This document shows, in pieces, positions 1 to 8,420 of a stretch of 64,000 nt of DNA (positions are counted from its first letter, which is position 1; every line of letters starts with the position of its first letter). The translations under genes were made by a program, and so were the position numbers. The stretch comes from Streptomyces sp. NBC_01351 (GTDB lineage Bacteria > Actinomycetota > Actinomycetes > Streptomycetales > Streptomycetaceae), in NCBI RefSeq assembly GCF_036237315.1, contig NZ_CP108356.1:1860001-1924000 (forward strand). The letters run 5' to 3'. The notes beneath the pieces were generated by a model. It saw only the letters and a program-made list of their open reading frames with translations, did not search any database and was not told the origin of the DNA.

Positions 1-1739
1 CGGACGGCCTCACAGGTGTTCTTCACGGCGCCACCGGTCATGTACGTCTGCCGCGAGGCGGACGTGGAACCGGCGGAGCCGACCTGCGTGTCGGCCGGGT
101 GGATGGTGACCTGCTGGACACCCAGCTCCGTACGGGCGATCTGCGCGTGGACGGTGACACCGCCCTGGCCGACCTCCGCCATGGCCGTGTGGACCATCGC
201 GACGGGCTCGCCGTTGATGACCTCGAGCCGCACGCGGGCGGTCGAGTAGTCGTCGAAGCCCTCGGAGAAGCCGACGTTCTTGATGCCGACCGCATAGCCG
301 ACGCCGCGGACGACGCCCTCACCATGGGTGGTGTTGGAGAGGCCGCCCGGCAGCGCGCGGACGTCCGCGCCCTCGCCGGCCGACTCCCACTGGCGCTCCG
401 GCGGCAGCGGGCGGGCCTTGACCCGGCGCAGCAGCTCGGCGACCGGCGCCGGCGAGTCCACGACCTGGCCGGTGGGCATGATCGTGCCCATCTCCATGGC
501 GTTCAGCCGGCGGAACTCGACCGGGTCCATGCCCAGCTTCGCCGCGAGCTTGTCCATCTGGGCCTCGTAGGCGAAGCAGGCCTGGACGGCGCCGAAGCCG
601 CGCATAGCGCCGCAGGGCGGGTTGTTCGTGTAGAGCGCGATCGCCTCGATGTCGACGTCGTCCAGGACGTACGGGCCCACCGAGAGGGAGGACGCGTTGC
701 CCACGACCGCCGGGGAGGCGGACGCGTAGGCGCCGCCGTCCAGGACGATCCTGCACTTCATGTGCGTGAGCTTGCCGTCCTTGGTGGCGCCGTGCTCGTA
801 GTAGAGCTTCGCCGGGTGCCGGTGCACGTGGCCGAAGAAGGACTCGAACCGGTTGTAGACGATCTTGACCGGCTTGTTCGTGGCCAGGGCCAGGAGGCAG
901 GCGTGGATCTGCATCGAGATGTCCTCGCGACCGCCGAAGGCACCGCCGACGCCGGAGAGCGTCATGCGCACCTTCTCCTCGGGGAGTCCGAGGACGGGGG
1001 CGATCTGCTTGAGGTCCGAGTGCAGCCACTGGGTGGCGACGTAGATGTCGACGCCGCCGTCCTCGCAGGGCACGGCCAGGCCGGACTCCGGGCCGAGGAA
1101 GGCCTGGTCCTGCATGCCGAAGGTGTACTCGCCCTCGACGATGACGTCGGCGCGCTTACGGGCCTCTTCCACGTTGCCGCGGATGATCGGCTGGCGGTGC
1201 ACGATGTTCGGGTGCGGGACGTGACCGGCGTGGTGGTCGTCGCGGCCCTCGTGGATCAGCGGCGCGTCGGGGGCGAGGGCGGAAGCCTCGTCGGTGACGA
1301 GCGGCAGCTCGCGGTAGTCGATCTTGATCTTGGCGGCCGCGCGGCGGGCGGTCTCCGGGTGGTCGGCGGCCACGAGGGCGACCGGCTCACCGTGGTGACG
1401 GACCCGGCCGTGGGCGAGGACCGGGGTGTCCTGGATCTCGAGGCCGTAGTTCTTCATCTCGGCCGGCAGGTCGTCGTACGTCAGCACCGAGTAGACGCCC
1501 GGCATGGCCAGGGCCTCGGAGATGTCGATGGAGACGATCTCGGCGTGGGCGACGGTGCTGCGCAGGGTCTGGCCCCACAGCATGTCCTCGTGCCACATGT
1601 CCGAGGAGTACGCGAACTCGCCGGTGACCTTGAGGGTGCCGTCCGGGCGGAGCGTGCTCTCGCCGATGCCGCCCTTGTTGTGCTTCTGGGTGACGTTCGT
1701 CGGCGTGCCGGCGGGCACGGTGCGGGTGTTCTGAGCCAT
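1..1739 (-). CDS. Xanthine dehydrogenase, molybdopterin-binding large subunit (3' end outside window)
   Basis: This is the catalytic subunit of a bacterial three-subunit xanthine dehydrogenase, which oxidises hypoxanthine and xanthine to urate in purine breakdown. The ATG is at 1739 (MAQNTRTVPAGTPT) and about 579 residues are visible before the window edge. The N-terminal a/b-hammerhead domain (roughly residues 20-140, with GEFAYSSDM) is followed by the molybdopterin-binding part. That part contains QDQAFLGPESG, the Gly-rich GVGGAFGGRED loop and the segment PPCGAMRGFG. The C-terminal catalytic Glu lies outside the window. The start is 2 bp after the stop of the 2Fe-2S subunit gene, so the three genes form one operon, divergent from a PucR-type regulator. 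Family assignment is firm; the substrate is inferred from subunit order and the neighbouring regulator. Confidence 0.93.
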   Translation of the reverse strand, partial: MAQNTRTVPAGTPTNVTQKHNKGGIGESTLRPDGTLKVTGEFAYSSDMWHEDMLWGQTLRSTVAHAEIVSIDISEALAMPGVYSVLTYDDLPAEMKNYGLEIQDTPVLAHGRVRHHGEPVALVAADHPETARRAAAKIKIDYRELPLVTDEASALAPDAPLIHEGRDDHHAGHVPHPNIVHRQPIIRGNVEEARKRADVIVEGEYTFGMQDQAFLGPESGLAVPCEDGGVDIYVATQWLHSDLKQIAPVLGLPEEKVRMTLSGVGGAFGGREDISMQIHACLLALATNKPVKIVYNRFESFFGHVHRHPAKLYYEHGATKDGKLTHMKCRIVLDGGAYASASPAVVGNASSLSVGPYVLDDVDIEAIALYTNNPPCGAMRGFGAVQACFAYEAQMDKLAAKLGMDPVEFRRLNAMEMGTIMPTGQVVDSPAPVAELLRRVKARPLPPERQWESAGEGADVRALPGGLSNTTHGEGVVRGVGYAVGIKNVGFSEGFDDYSTARVRLEVINGEPVAMVHTAMAEVGQGGVTVHAQIARTELGVQQVTIHPADTQVGSAGSTSASRQTYMTGGAVKNTCEAV

Positions 1740-1741
1740 GG

Positions 1742-2347
1742 TCAGACCACCTCTCCCTGACGGGCGGCCGCAAGGCGGACCGCGTCGAGGATCTTCTCGT
1801 AACCCGTACAGCGGCACAGGTTGCCCGAGAGGGCCTCGCGGATGTCCTGGTCGGACGGGTCGTTGTTGCGCTCGAGGAGCTCGTCGGCCTGGACCAGCAG
1901 ACCCGGGGTGCAGAAACCGCACTGCACGGCGCCGGCGTCGATGAACGCCTGCTGGATGTTGGAGAGCTCGACGCCCTCACCGGTCTGGGAGTCACCCGGC
2001 TTGGGCGCCCAGCGCTTCGCCTCGTCGGTGGAGACGCCCTTGGTGCCGCAGCCGCCGCCGGTGCCGCAGGCACCACCGTGGCCGTGCTCCGCGCGCTGCT
2101 TGGCGAAGTCCGCCAGGCCCTCGACGGTCACGACGTCGCGGCCCTCGACCTGACCGGCCGCGACCAGACAGGAGCAGACCGGCACGCCGTCCAGACGGAC
2201 GGTGCAGGAACCGCACTCGCCCTGCTCACACGCGTTCTTCGAACCGGGCAGGCCCAGGCGCTCACGCAGCACGTAGAGGAGGGATTCGCCCTCCCACACG
2301 TCGTCGGCTTCCTGCTGACGACCGTTGACGGTGAAATTGACGCGCAT
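1742..2347 (-). CDS. Xanthine dehydrogenase, [2Fe-2S] small subunit
   Basis: This 201-aa electron-transfer subunit carries two 2Fe-2S clusters that pass electrons from the molybdenum centre to FAD. The plant-ferredoxin-like cluster is C40, C45, C48 and C58/C60 (ACEQGECGSCTVRLDG). The second cluster is made by CGFCTPG and CRCTGYEK near the C-terminus. Between the two domains there is an unusual Gly/Cys/His-rich linker (HGHGGACGTGGGCGTKG, around residues 85-105), which short homologues lack. The gene lies between the FAD subunit (stop at 2349, ATG at 2347) and the large subunit, in an order typical of XDH operons. Assignment is firm; the role of the linker is unknown. Confidence 0.93.
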   Translation of the reverse strand: MRVNFTVNGRQQEADDVWEGESLLYVLRERLGLPGSKNACEQGECGSCTVRLDGVPVCSCLVAAGQVEGRDVVTVEGLADFAKQRAEHGHGGACGTGGGCGTKGVSTDEAKRWAPKPGDSQTGEGVELSNIQQAFIDAGAVQCGFCTPGLLVQADELLERNNDPSDQDIREALSGNLCRCTGYEKILDAVRLAAARQGEVV

Positions 2348-2348
2348 G

Positions 2349-3242
2349 TTACGCAGCCCCTTCGAGCAAGCGGCCGTTGGAGCCGCGGTACTGCTCCCAC
2401 GTCCAGACGAGCTGGCGCCGAGCGAGGATGCCGACCGCGTGGCGGCGGTACTTCGCCGTGCCGCGGACGTCGTCGATCGGGTTGCACGCGCCGGACGCGA
2501 GGTCCCCGAACTGCTTGGCGATCGACGGGGTGATGACCTTGCCGTTGTCCCAGAAACCGCCCTCTTCGAGCGCGGCGTTCAGGAACTCCTCGGCGGCCTT
2601 CGCCCGGATCGGGGTGGGAGCGGCCGAGGCGATACCCGTACGAACGGTGCGGGTGTCGGCGTGCAGGGCCAGTCCGAAGCCGCAGACCGCGATGACCATC
2701 GCGTTGCGGGTGCCGACCTTGGAGTACTGCTGCGGGCCGGTCGCGTTCTTGATGTGGACCGACTTGATGAGCTCGTCGGCGGCGAGCGCGTTGCGCTTGA
2801 CGCCGGTGTAGAACTCGTCGATCGGAATCAGCCGCGAACCGCGCACCGACTCGACCTCGACGTGGCAGTCGGCGGCGAGCAGCGCGGGGTGGGAATCGCC
2901 GGCGGGCGAGGCGCAACCGAGATTGCCGCCGACACCGCCGCGGTTGCGGATCTGCGGGGACGCGACCGTGTGCGAGGCGAGCGCGAGCCCCGGCAGGGTT
3001 TCGCGCAGGTTCTCCATGATCTGGGTGTAAGGAACAGAGGCGCCGAGCTTGGTGATCTCCTCACCCACCTCCCACTCCCGCAGCAGTTCGATGCGGTTGA
3101 GGTCGAGAAGGTACTCCGGACGGCGGTGGTCGAAGTTGATCTCGACCATGATGTCGGTGCCACCGGCAATCGGCACAGCGGTGGGGTGCTCGGCCTTGAC
3201 GGCGAGCGCCTCCTCCCAGCTGGCGGGGCGAAGGAAGTCCAT
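2349..3242 (-). CDS. Xanthine dehydrogenase, FAD-binding subunit
   Basis: This 297-aa FAD subunit hands electrons to NAD+. The FAD-binding motif AGGTDIMVEINF is near the N-terminus, and the second FAD segment NRGGVGGNLGCASPAGD is at about residues 105-120. The ATG at 3242 (MDFLRPASWEEAL) is preferred over an in-frame start nine codons upstream because GAAGAGG sits just before it and homologues begin with MDFLRP. It is the first gene of the three-gene XDH operon and faces the PucR-type regulator across a 247-bp region. The assignment is firm. Confidence 0.92.
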   Translation of the reverse strand: MDFLRPASWEEALAVKAEHPTAVPIAGGTDIMVEINFDHRRPEYLLDLNRIELLREWEVGEEITKLGASVPYTQIMENLRETLPGLALASHTVASPQIRNRGGVGGNLGCASPAGDSHPALLAADCHVEVESVRGSRLIPIDEFYTGVKRNALAADELIKSVHIKNATGPQQYSKVGTRNAMVIAVCGFGLALHADTRTVRTGIASAAPTPIRAKAAEEFLNAALEEGGFWDNGKVITPSIAKQFGDLASGACNPIDDVRGTAKYRRHAVGILARRQLVWTWEQYRGSNGRLLEGAA

Positions 3243-3489
3243 GAGCGGGCCTCTTCTCGGTTCGTTCACTTCAAGCCATGAGGTCGTGGGGTCCTCGGCT
3301 GGTCGTTCATGTGCTGTTCACGCGGTGTGGACCCAGTACAGCCGCCGCCTATCCCCCGGGTGCAGTCACCGAAACCATGAAGGAGTTGGCTGGGGACCTC
3401 CCTCGTCTTGTAGATTCGTATGAAAGGCAGGATGCGACGACCTGCCCGATTTCCAACGGCAACAAACGAGACAGATCGGCGGCGACATC
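3243..3489. promoter_or_regulatory. Divergent control region between xdh operon and pucR-like gene
   Basis: This 247-bp non-coding stretch must hold the promoters of both the xdh operon and the PucR-type gene. I see no convincing palindrome or consensus promoter in it. Control by the adjacent regulator is inferred only from the divergent layout. Confidence 0.4.
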
Positions 3490-5169
3490 ATGCGGCTGCG
3501 CGCACTGCTGGAAACCGAGGCGCTGGGGCTGCGGCTGCTGGGCGGCGAGGAAGAACTCGACCGGACGGTCCGCGGAGTCATGACGACCGACCTACGCGAT
3601 CCCAGCCGGTACCTCTCCGGAGGTGAACTCGTCCTCACCGGCCTGGCATGGAGACGAAATTCGGCCGACTCCGAGCCGTTCGTACGAATCCTGGCCGGCG
3701 CGGGCGTCGCGGGGCTCGCGGCGGGCGAGGCGGAGCTCGGCGACATCCCGGACGACCTGGTATCGGCCTGCATCCGCAACCGCCTGCCGCTGTTCGCGGT
3801 GAACGAGGACGTTGCATTCGCCACGATCACCGAGTACGTCGTGAGGCAGGTTTCGGGCGAGCGCGCGGGGGATCTCGCGGCCGTCGTCGACCGCCATCGG
3901 CGTCTGATGACCTCGGGTCCCGCGGGCGGCGGTCCCGACGTGGTGCTGGATCTGCTCACCACCGACCTCGATCTCCGGGCCTGGGTGCTGTCTCCCACGG
4001 GCCGGCAGATCGCCGGGGCGGGCGAACCGCTGGCGCCGGGCGTGTGCGCTGCACTGGCGAGCGAGCACCTCGCGGCGGTCCGGACGGGCCGCAGGGGACC
4101 GCACCGGATCTCCATCCAGGGTATTACCTACTCGCTCTTCCCGATCAGGGGACACGGGCGCGGCCCCACCGGACCGGTGCCCAAGGACGTCCGCGAGAGC
4201 GTGCTCTCGGACTGGCTGCTGGCCGTCGAGGCGGACGCGGGCGACTGGCCCGCCGAGCGCCTGGACCTGCTCCAGGGCGTCACCCAGCTGATCGCCGTGG
4301 AACGGGACCGGCGCGACGCGGCCCGGACGGTGCGGCGCCGCCTCGCACAGGAAGTCCTCGAACTGGTCCAGACGGGTGCTCCGCCCGCCGAGATCGCCGC
4401 CCGTCTGCGGGTGGCGGCCCCCGTGCTGCTGCCCGGCGTGGGCGGCGCCCCGCACTGGCAGGTCGTGGTGGCCCGGGTGGACTGGGACGGCGGGGACATC
4501 CCCGGCGGCCCGGTGGCCCAGTCGCTGCTGGAGGAGATCCTCGTCGACCCGTCCGTCTCGGGGCCGGAGCCTTCCGACCGGATCGCGGTGGCCCATGCGG
4601 GTGACGAGGCCATCGCGCTGGTGCCGCTGCCCTCGCTGCCGGGGGACGGCGGGGAGGACAAGGGCCCGGACACGGCCCTGCACGCCGACGAGCTGCTCGC
4701 GTCCGTACGGGACCCGCTGCAGGCCGGTCTGTCGGACGACGGGCGCCTCACGCTGGGCGTCAGCGCGGCCGTGCACTCCGCCGAGGGGCTGCGCGGGGCG
4801 CTGGAGGAGGCCCGGCACGCCCGCCGGGTCGCCGCGGCGCGCCCCGGACGGGTCTGCGCGGCCGGCCACCACGAGCTGGCCTCGCACGTGCTGCTGCTGC
4901 CGTTCGTACCGGACGACGTGCGGCGGGCCTTCACGGCGCGACTGCTGGACCCGCTGCGGGACTACGACCGGCGCCACCGGGCGGAGCTCATCCCGACGCT
5001 GGAGGCGTTCCTGGACTGCGACGGTTCGTGGACCCGGTGTGCGACGCGGCTGCACCTGCACGTCAACACGCTGCGTTACCGGGTCGGGCGAATCGAGCAG
5101 TTGACGGCGCGGGACCTGTCCCGGCTGGAGGACAAGCTCGACTTCTTCCTGGCACTGCGGATGAGCTGA
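3490..5169 (+). CDS. pucR: PucR-family transcriptional regulator of purine catabolism
   Basis: This 559-aa regulator begins with the PucR domain (MRLRALLETEALGLRLLGG, about residues 1-125, with LSGGELVLTGLAW). It has a GGDEF-like/CdaR middle region and ends in a PucR/CdaR-type helix-turn-helix (TRLHLHVNTLRYRVGRIEQL, about residues 510-530). The family senses purine-breakdown intermediates and controls xdh and allantoin genes. Position divergent to the xdh operon fits that role. The ATG at 3490 is chosen because the PucR domain starts immediately; the upstream SD is weak. Family is firm, the regulon is inferred. Confidence 0.88.
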   Translation: MRLRALLETEALGLRLLGGEEELDRTVRGVMTTDLRDPSRYLSGGELVLTGLAWRRNSADSEPFVRILAGAGVAGLAAGEAELGDIPDDLVSACIRNRLPLFAVNEDVAFATITEYVVRQVSGERAGDLAAVVDRHRRLMTSGPAGGGPDVVLDLLTTDLDLRAWVLSPTGRQIAGAGEPLAPGVCAALASEHLAAVRTGRRGPHRISIQGITYSLFPIRGHGRGPTGPVPKDVRESVLSDWLLAVEADAGDWPAERLDLLQGVTQLIAVERDRRDAARTVRRRLAQEVLELVQTGAPPAEIAARLRVAAPVLLPGVGGAPHWQVVVARVDWDGGDIPGGPVAQSLLEEILVDPSVSGPEPSDRIAVAHAGDEAIALVPLPSLPGDGGEDKGPDTALHADELLASVRDPLQAGLSDDGRLTLGVSAAVHSAEGLRGALEEARHARRVAAARPGRVCAAGHHELASHVLLLPFVPDDVRRAFTARLLDPLRDYDRRHRAELIPTLEAFLDCDGSWTRCATRLHLHVNTLRYRVGRIEQLTARDLSRLEDKLDFFLALRMS

Positions 5170-5334
5170 GGAATCCCGGCCGCTCCCGCCCTGTCCGCGG
5201 GGCGGGACGGCTGACACGGTGTCCGGACTTTGTGAAAGAGTTCACCCGACCCCTTGGCCGGAGCCGTTGATCCGTGCTCTCATTTCGCCCCAGGGCTCAA
5301 CGACGTGCTGCTCGGTTGCTTTGGGGAGGGCAAT

Positions 5335-6126
5335 GTGGCGGATACCGCCATGTCCGGTGCCGGATCTACGGGGGGAGAAGACCCCCTCCAGCGGGCGATA
5401 TGGCGGCTGCGTTCGCGCGGCTGTTGGACCGACGCCGCGGCGCTGCTGACGCCACACGTCGGCAAGGCCGGCAACGCGGGGGCCGCCGTGCAGCGGACCG
5501 CGCTGCTGGTCGAGCGGTGCCTGTTCACGGGGCAGGGCTGGGCCGAGGCCGAGGACGCGCTGCGGGTCGCCGAGGCGGTCTCACAGGACGACGACGACCG
5601 GGGTGCGGCGGCCTGCGAGCGGGGCCAGCTGGCTTACGCGGCGACCGTGCTGGGCGTACGCGACCGGGCCGACGAGGCCCGTTCCGCGCTGGGCCGGGCG
5701 GCGGCGCTGCTGTCCCCGGAGTCCCGGACCCGTCCGCTGCTGGACTTCCGGCGGGGGCTGGTCGCCGAGCACCTGGCGGACGCCCCGCAGTCGGCGAGGC
5801 CGGCGTACCGGCGGGCGCACGCGGGGGCGGAGGCGCACGGGGACACCCTGCTGCTGTCCTTCACGTGGCGGCACCTCGCGGCGCTGGCGCTGCGGGACGG
5901 GGAGGTGGCGGAGGCCCGGCACGGCTTCGTGGAGTCCCTCCGCATCCGGGAGGAACTGGGCTTCCTGGTCGGCACGGCCCCTGCGCTGGCCGCGCTGGCC
6001 GAGGCCGAGCCGGAGCCCGAGGCCGCCCGTCTACGCGCGGAGGCGCGCCGTCTGTTCCACCTGCTGGGCGGCATCCCCACCTGGCTGGCGGACCAACTCC
6101 AACCCACCGCGGCCCCTGCGGGGTAG
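5335..6126 (+). CDS. TPR-like helical repeat protein of unknown function
   Basis: This 263-aa protein is Ala/Leu/Arg-rich with repeated amphipathic helices of tetratricopeptide type, for example RDRADEARSALGRAAALL and VAEARHGFVESLRIREELG. The second resembles the tail of actinobacterial AfsR/SARP-like or LuxR-ATPase TPR regions. No DNA-binding or enzymatic motif is visible, so it is probably a protein-interaction module. The GTG at 5335 is preferred because GGGGAGGG lies 6 bp before it; the ATG at 5350 is an alternative. It stands alone between the PucR-type gene and a repeat block. The exact function is unknown. Confidence 0.7.
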   Translation: MADTAMSGAGSTGGEDPLQRAIWRLRSRGCWTDAAALLTPHVGKAGNAGAAVQRTALLVERCLFTGQGWAEAEDALRVAEAVSQDDDDRGAAACERGQLAYAATVLGVRDRADEARSALGRAAALLSPESRTRPLLDFRRGLVAEHLADAPQSARPAYRRAHAGAEAHGDTLLLSFTWRHLAALALRDGEVAEARHGFVESLRIREELGFLVGTAPALAALAEAEPEPEAARLRAEARRLFHLLGGIPTWLADQLQPTAAPAG

Positions 6127-6560
6127 CCCCGGGCGCGGCCGCCGAGGCCACAGGTGCCGCTGCGCGGCACCCTGGGCTCCGCCCAGACCCGCGCCTCAAA
6201 CGCCGGCGAGGCTGGATTTGCCCCTGCCGTCTGTCCAGCGCGGCTGGTTTTGCCTGCACCGTCCGCCTGGCGCGGCTCGATTGCCCGGAGGGCAAATTCG
6301 GCCCCGGCAGGGTTTGCCCCTGCCGTCCGTCCGGCGGGGCTGGATTGCCCGGAGGGCAATTTCAGCCTCGCCGGCGGTTGGGACGGAGCCCCGGATCTTT
6401 GAGGCGCGGCACATCCAGCCCCGCTGGCGTTTGAGGCGCGGGGTCTGGGGCGGAGCCCCGGTCTTTGAGCCGCACCGGCACGGGGCAGCAGCCACGTCCA
6501 GCCCCGCCGGCGTTTGAGGCGCGGGGTGCGGGGCGGAGCCCCGGATGCGGCGCGGGCCGC
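6127..6560. repeat. Mosaic GC-rich intergenic repeat block (copy 1)
   Basis: This non-coding block lies between convergent genes. It holds one CTCAAACGCCGGCG-type arm (from about 6187) and two inverted arms reading CGGCGTTTGAGGCGCGG (near 6425 and 6507). It also has two copies of the small hairpin TTGCCC-GGA-GGGCAA (6281-6295 and 6345-6359) and several GGGGCGGAGCCCCGG palindromes. Near-identical modules recur at 43227-43440 and 58583-58880. The short open frames across it are products of the repeats and are not genes. Confidence 0.85.
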
Positions 6561-6563
6561 TGA

Positions 6564-7250
6564 TCAGGCGCCGGCGAAGTGTTCGCGGACCAGGGATTCC
6601 ACCACCGGGAGGTCACCGGCGATCAGGGATTCCAGGAGCGCCGAGTGCTCGGCCGCGTCCGCGACGAGCTCGGCGCGGCGGACCCTGGGGGCCCCGGCGA
6701 GGGGCCACTGGGCCCGGCGGTGGAGTTCCTCCGCCACGGCCACCAGCTGGGCGTTGCCGGCGAGGGACAGCACCTCGCGGTGGAAGGCCCGGTCCGCCTC
6801 CGCGTAGGCCGGCAGGTCACCCGCGGCCGCCGCCTCCGCCGTGGCGGCCGCCGCCGGGCGCAGGGCCTCCCACGCGGCGGCGGGCACGGTGCGGGCGAGC
6901 CGCAGCATGACCGGGACCTCCAGCAGGCCCCGTACTTCCGCCAGCTCGGCCAGTTCGCGCGGGGTGCGCGTCAGGACCCGGAAGCCCCGGTTCGGGAGGC
7001 ATTCGACCGCCCCCTCCAGGGCCAGCTGCTGCATCGCCTCGCGCACGGGGGTCGCGGAGACCCCGAAGCGCTCCCCGAGTGCCGGGCCCGAGTAGATCTC
7101 CCCCGGCGCCAGCTCGCCGTCGACCAGCGCGGCGCGGAGAGCGTCGAGGACCTGCCCGCGCACCGAATGGCGTAGCACCTTCCCTGCGGTTTTCTGCACG
7201 GGGATCGACGGAATCGACGGCACTCGGTCCTCCTCACTGGTCTCGACCAT
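6564..7250 (-). CDS. GntR-family transcriptional regulator (FCD subfamily)
   Basis: This 228-aa protein has an N-terminal winged helix-turn-helix (about residues 25-92, with GPALGERFGVSATPVREAM). A C-terminal all-helical FCD ligand-binding domain follows (AEVRGLLEVPVMLRLA, then ADRAFHREVLSLAGN). FCD regulators usually bind small organic acids, often through a metal site. The ATG at 7250 (MVETSEEDRVP) is preferred over an in-frame TTG at 7277. It is divergent from the iron reductase gene, and their shared region holds an iron-regulator box. No target can be named. Confidence 0.87.
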   Translation of the reverse strand: MVETSEEDRVPSIPSIPVQKTAGKVLRHSVRGQVLDALRAALVDGELAPGEIYSGPALGERFGVSATPVREAMQQLALEGAVECLPNRGFRVLTRTPRELAELAEVRGLLEVPVMLRLARTVPAAAWEALRPAAAATAEAAAAGDLPAYAEADRAFHREVLSLAGNAQLVAVAEELHRRAQWPLAGAPRVRRAELVADAAEHSALLESLIAGDLPVVESLVREHFAGA

Positions 7251-7303
7251 GCCCAGAGAATATGCGACGCCCGTCAAGGCGATACAGACCGACTAAGATC
7301 AGG

Positions 7304-7322
7304 TAAGGTAAGGCTTACCTGA
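7304..7322. promoter_or_regulatory. DmdR/IdeR-type iron box
   Basis: The sequence TAAGGTAAGGCTTACCTGA contains the perfect 15-bp palindrome AGGTAAG-G-CTTACCT. It is close to the DtxR/IdeR/DmdR1 operator consensus (TTAGGTTAGGCTAACCTAA). It lies 53 bp before the ATG of the FhuF-like iron reductase, so iron-dependent repression of that gene is the natural reading. Confidence 0.85.
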
Positions 7323-7335
7323 TAACGATCGTGTG

Positions 7336-7363
7336 ATTCCTTGATTCCTTGATTCCTTGATTC
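7336..7363 (+). repeat. ATTCCTTG tandem octamer (3.5 copies)
   Basis: Three perfect head-to-tail copies of ATTCCTTG plus a partial ATTC lie between the iron box and the start codon of the reductase gene. The array is A/T-rich for this genome and would sit in the 5' leader of the transcript. It may vary in copy number. Confidence 0.85.
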
Positions 7364-7374
7364 GGTGGTTCGTC

Positions 7375-8244
7375 ATGACCCTCATGGCCCTCGGCAGCAC
7401 CAGCGCCTCCACGCCCGCCCCGGCCGGCTCCCCGGTGGCGGAGGCGTACGCACGGCTGACCGAGGCCTACGGCGGACTGAGCGTCATCGAGCTCTCCGCG
7501 CACGAACCTACCCCTCGCGGTGCGGGGTGGGTCGGCGCGGACGAGCTCGCGGCGGGCGGGGCGGCCGTGGACGCCTTCCTCGCCTGGGACGAGGCGCAGA
7601 TCGTGCGGGACTACGGCCGTCAGGCCCGGCCCGACGTGGTGGCGAGCTTCGGGCTGCACCGTTACGCGTGGCCGGCCTGCCTGCTCATCACCCTCCCGTG
7701 GTTCCTGCACCGGCGGGTCCCCCGGCTCCCCGCCGACCGGGTGGCCTTCGACCGCACCCGCGGCCGGATGGCCGTCCGCGTCGAGGGCTTCGCCTGCCTG
7801 CCGGACGACCCGGCGACCGCCCTCCCCGGGGCCCGGGTCGTGCCCGACGAGGAGGCGCTGCGCGCCGAGGTGCGGGCCGCGGTGGCCGAGCACCTGGCGC
7901 CCGTACTGGAGGGTTTCGGCCCGCGCATGCGGCGCGGCCGCCGCGCCCTGTGGGGCATGGTCACCGACGAGGTCGTCGAGAGCCTCTGGTACGTCGCCGG
8001 CCTGCTCGGCGAGGAGCAGCGCGCCCTGGCGGAGCTGGACGCGCTCCTGCCCGGCTCCGTCGCCCCCTACAGCGGGGGCGCGAGGTTCCGTACCCTCACC
8101 GGCCCGGCCGGCGAGGACCTGCCCACCCGGGACCGGGCCAGCTGCTGCTTCTTCTACACCATCCGCCCGGACGACACCTGTGTCACCTGCCCGCGCACCT
8201 GTGACGCCGAGCGGATCGCCCGGCTCACGGCGGCCGCCGCCTGA
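7375..8244 (+). CDS. FhuF-like (2Fe-2S) ferric-siderophore reductase
   Basis: This 289-aa cytosolic protein ends in the FhuF-type cluster ligand pattern C-C-x10-C-x2-C (SCCFFYTIRPDDTCVTCPR). FhuF-like proteins release iron from imported ferric siderophores by reduction. The ATG at 7375 (MTLMALGSTSA) follows a CGGTGG element; the earlier in-frame TTG at 7357 lies inside the octamer repeat and is rejected. The upstream iron box supports an iron-starvation role. No siderophore transport genes are adjacent, so the substrate is open. Confidence 0.85.
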   Translation: MTLMALGSTSASTPAPAGSPVAEAYARLTEAYGGLSVIELSAHEPTPRGAGWVGADELAAGGAAVDAFLAWDEAQIVRDYGRQARPDVVASFGLHRYAWPACLLITLPWFLHRRVPRLPADRVAFDRTRGRMAVRVEGFACLPDDPATALPGARVVPDEEALRAEVRAAVAEHLAPVLEGFGPRMRRGRRALWGMVTDEVVESLWYVAGLLGEEQRALAELDALLPGSVAPYSGGARFRTLTGPAGEDLPTRDRASCCFFYTIRPDDTCVTCPRTCDAERIARLTAAAA

Positions 8245-8420
8245 ACCCACCCTTACGGCTGACCGCAATCGAACTCAACTCACCGAGTACGAGCGCCAGT
8301 TCGAGCCACAACACCCTATCCGGCGGGCCCCGCCCCCCGATGGCGTCCACTTGCCCCGAAACCCGCGTGCGCGGCGGACCCGCTGCGCCACTATGGCGCC
8401 CGGAAAGCCGCACGGCCGCA
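8245..8420. other. Non-coding stretch 5' of the omega-RNA candidate
   Basis: This 176-bp stretch contains no gene I can support. If the IscB reading is right, the promoter and the 5' guide segment of the omega RNA would lie toward its right end, just before the first conserved helix at 8421. The exact guide boundary cannot be set from one copy. Confidence 0.45.

Noticed and set aside
99..1760. A 553-residue plus-strand open frame
   Set aside because: It is antisense to the xanthine dehydrogenase large subunit, whose motifs are unmistakable on the other strand.
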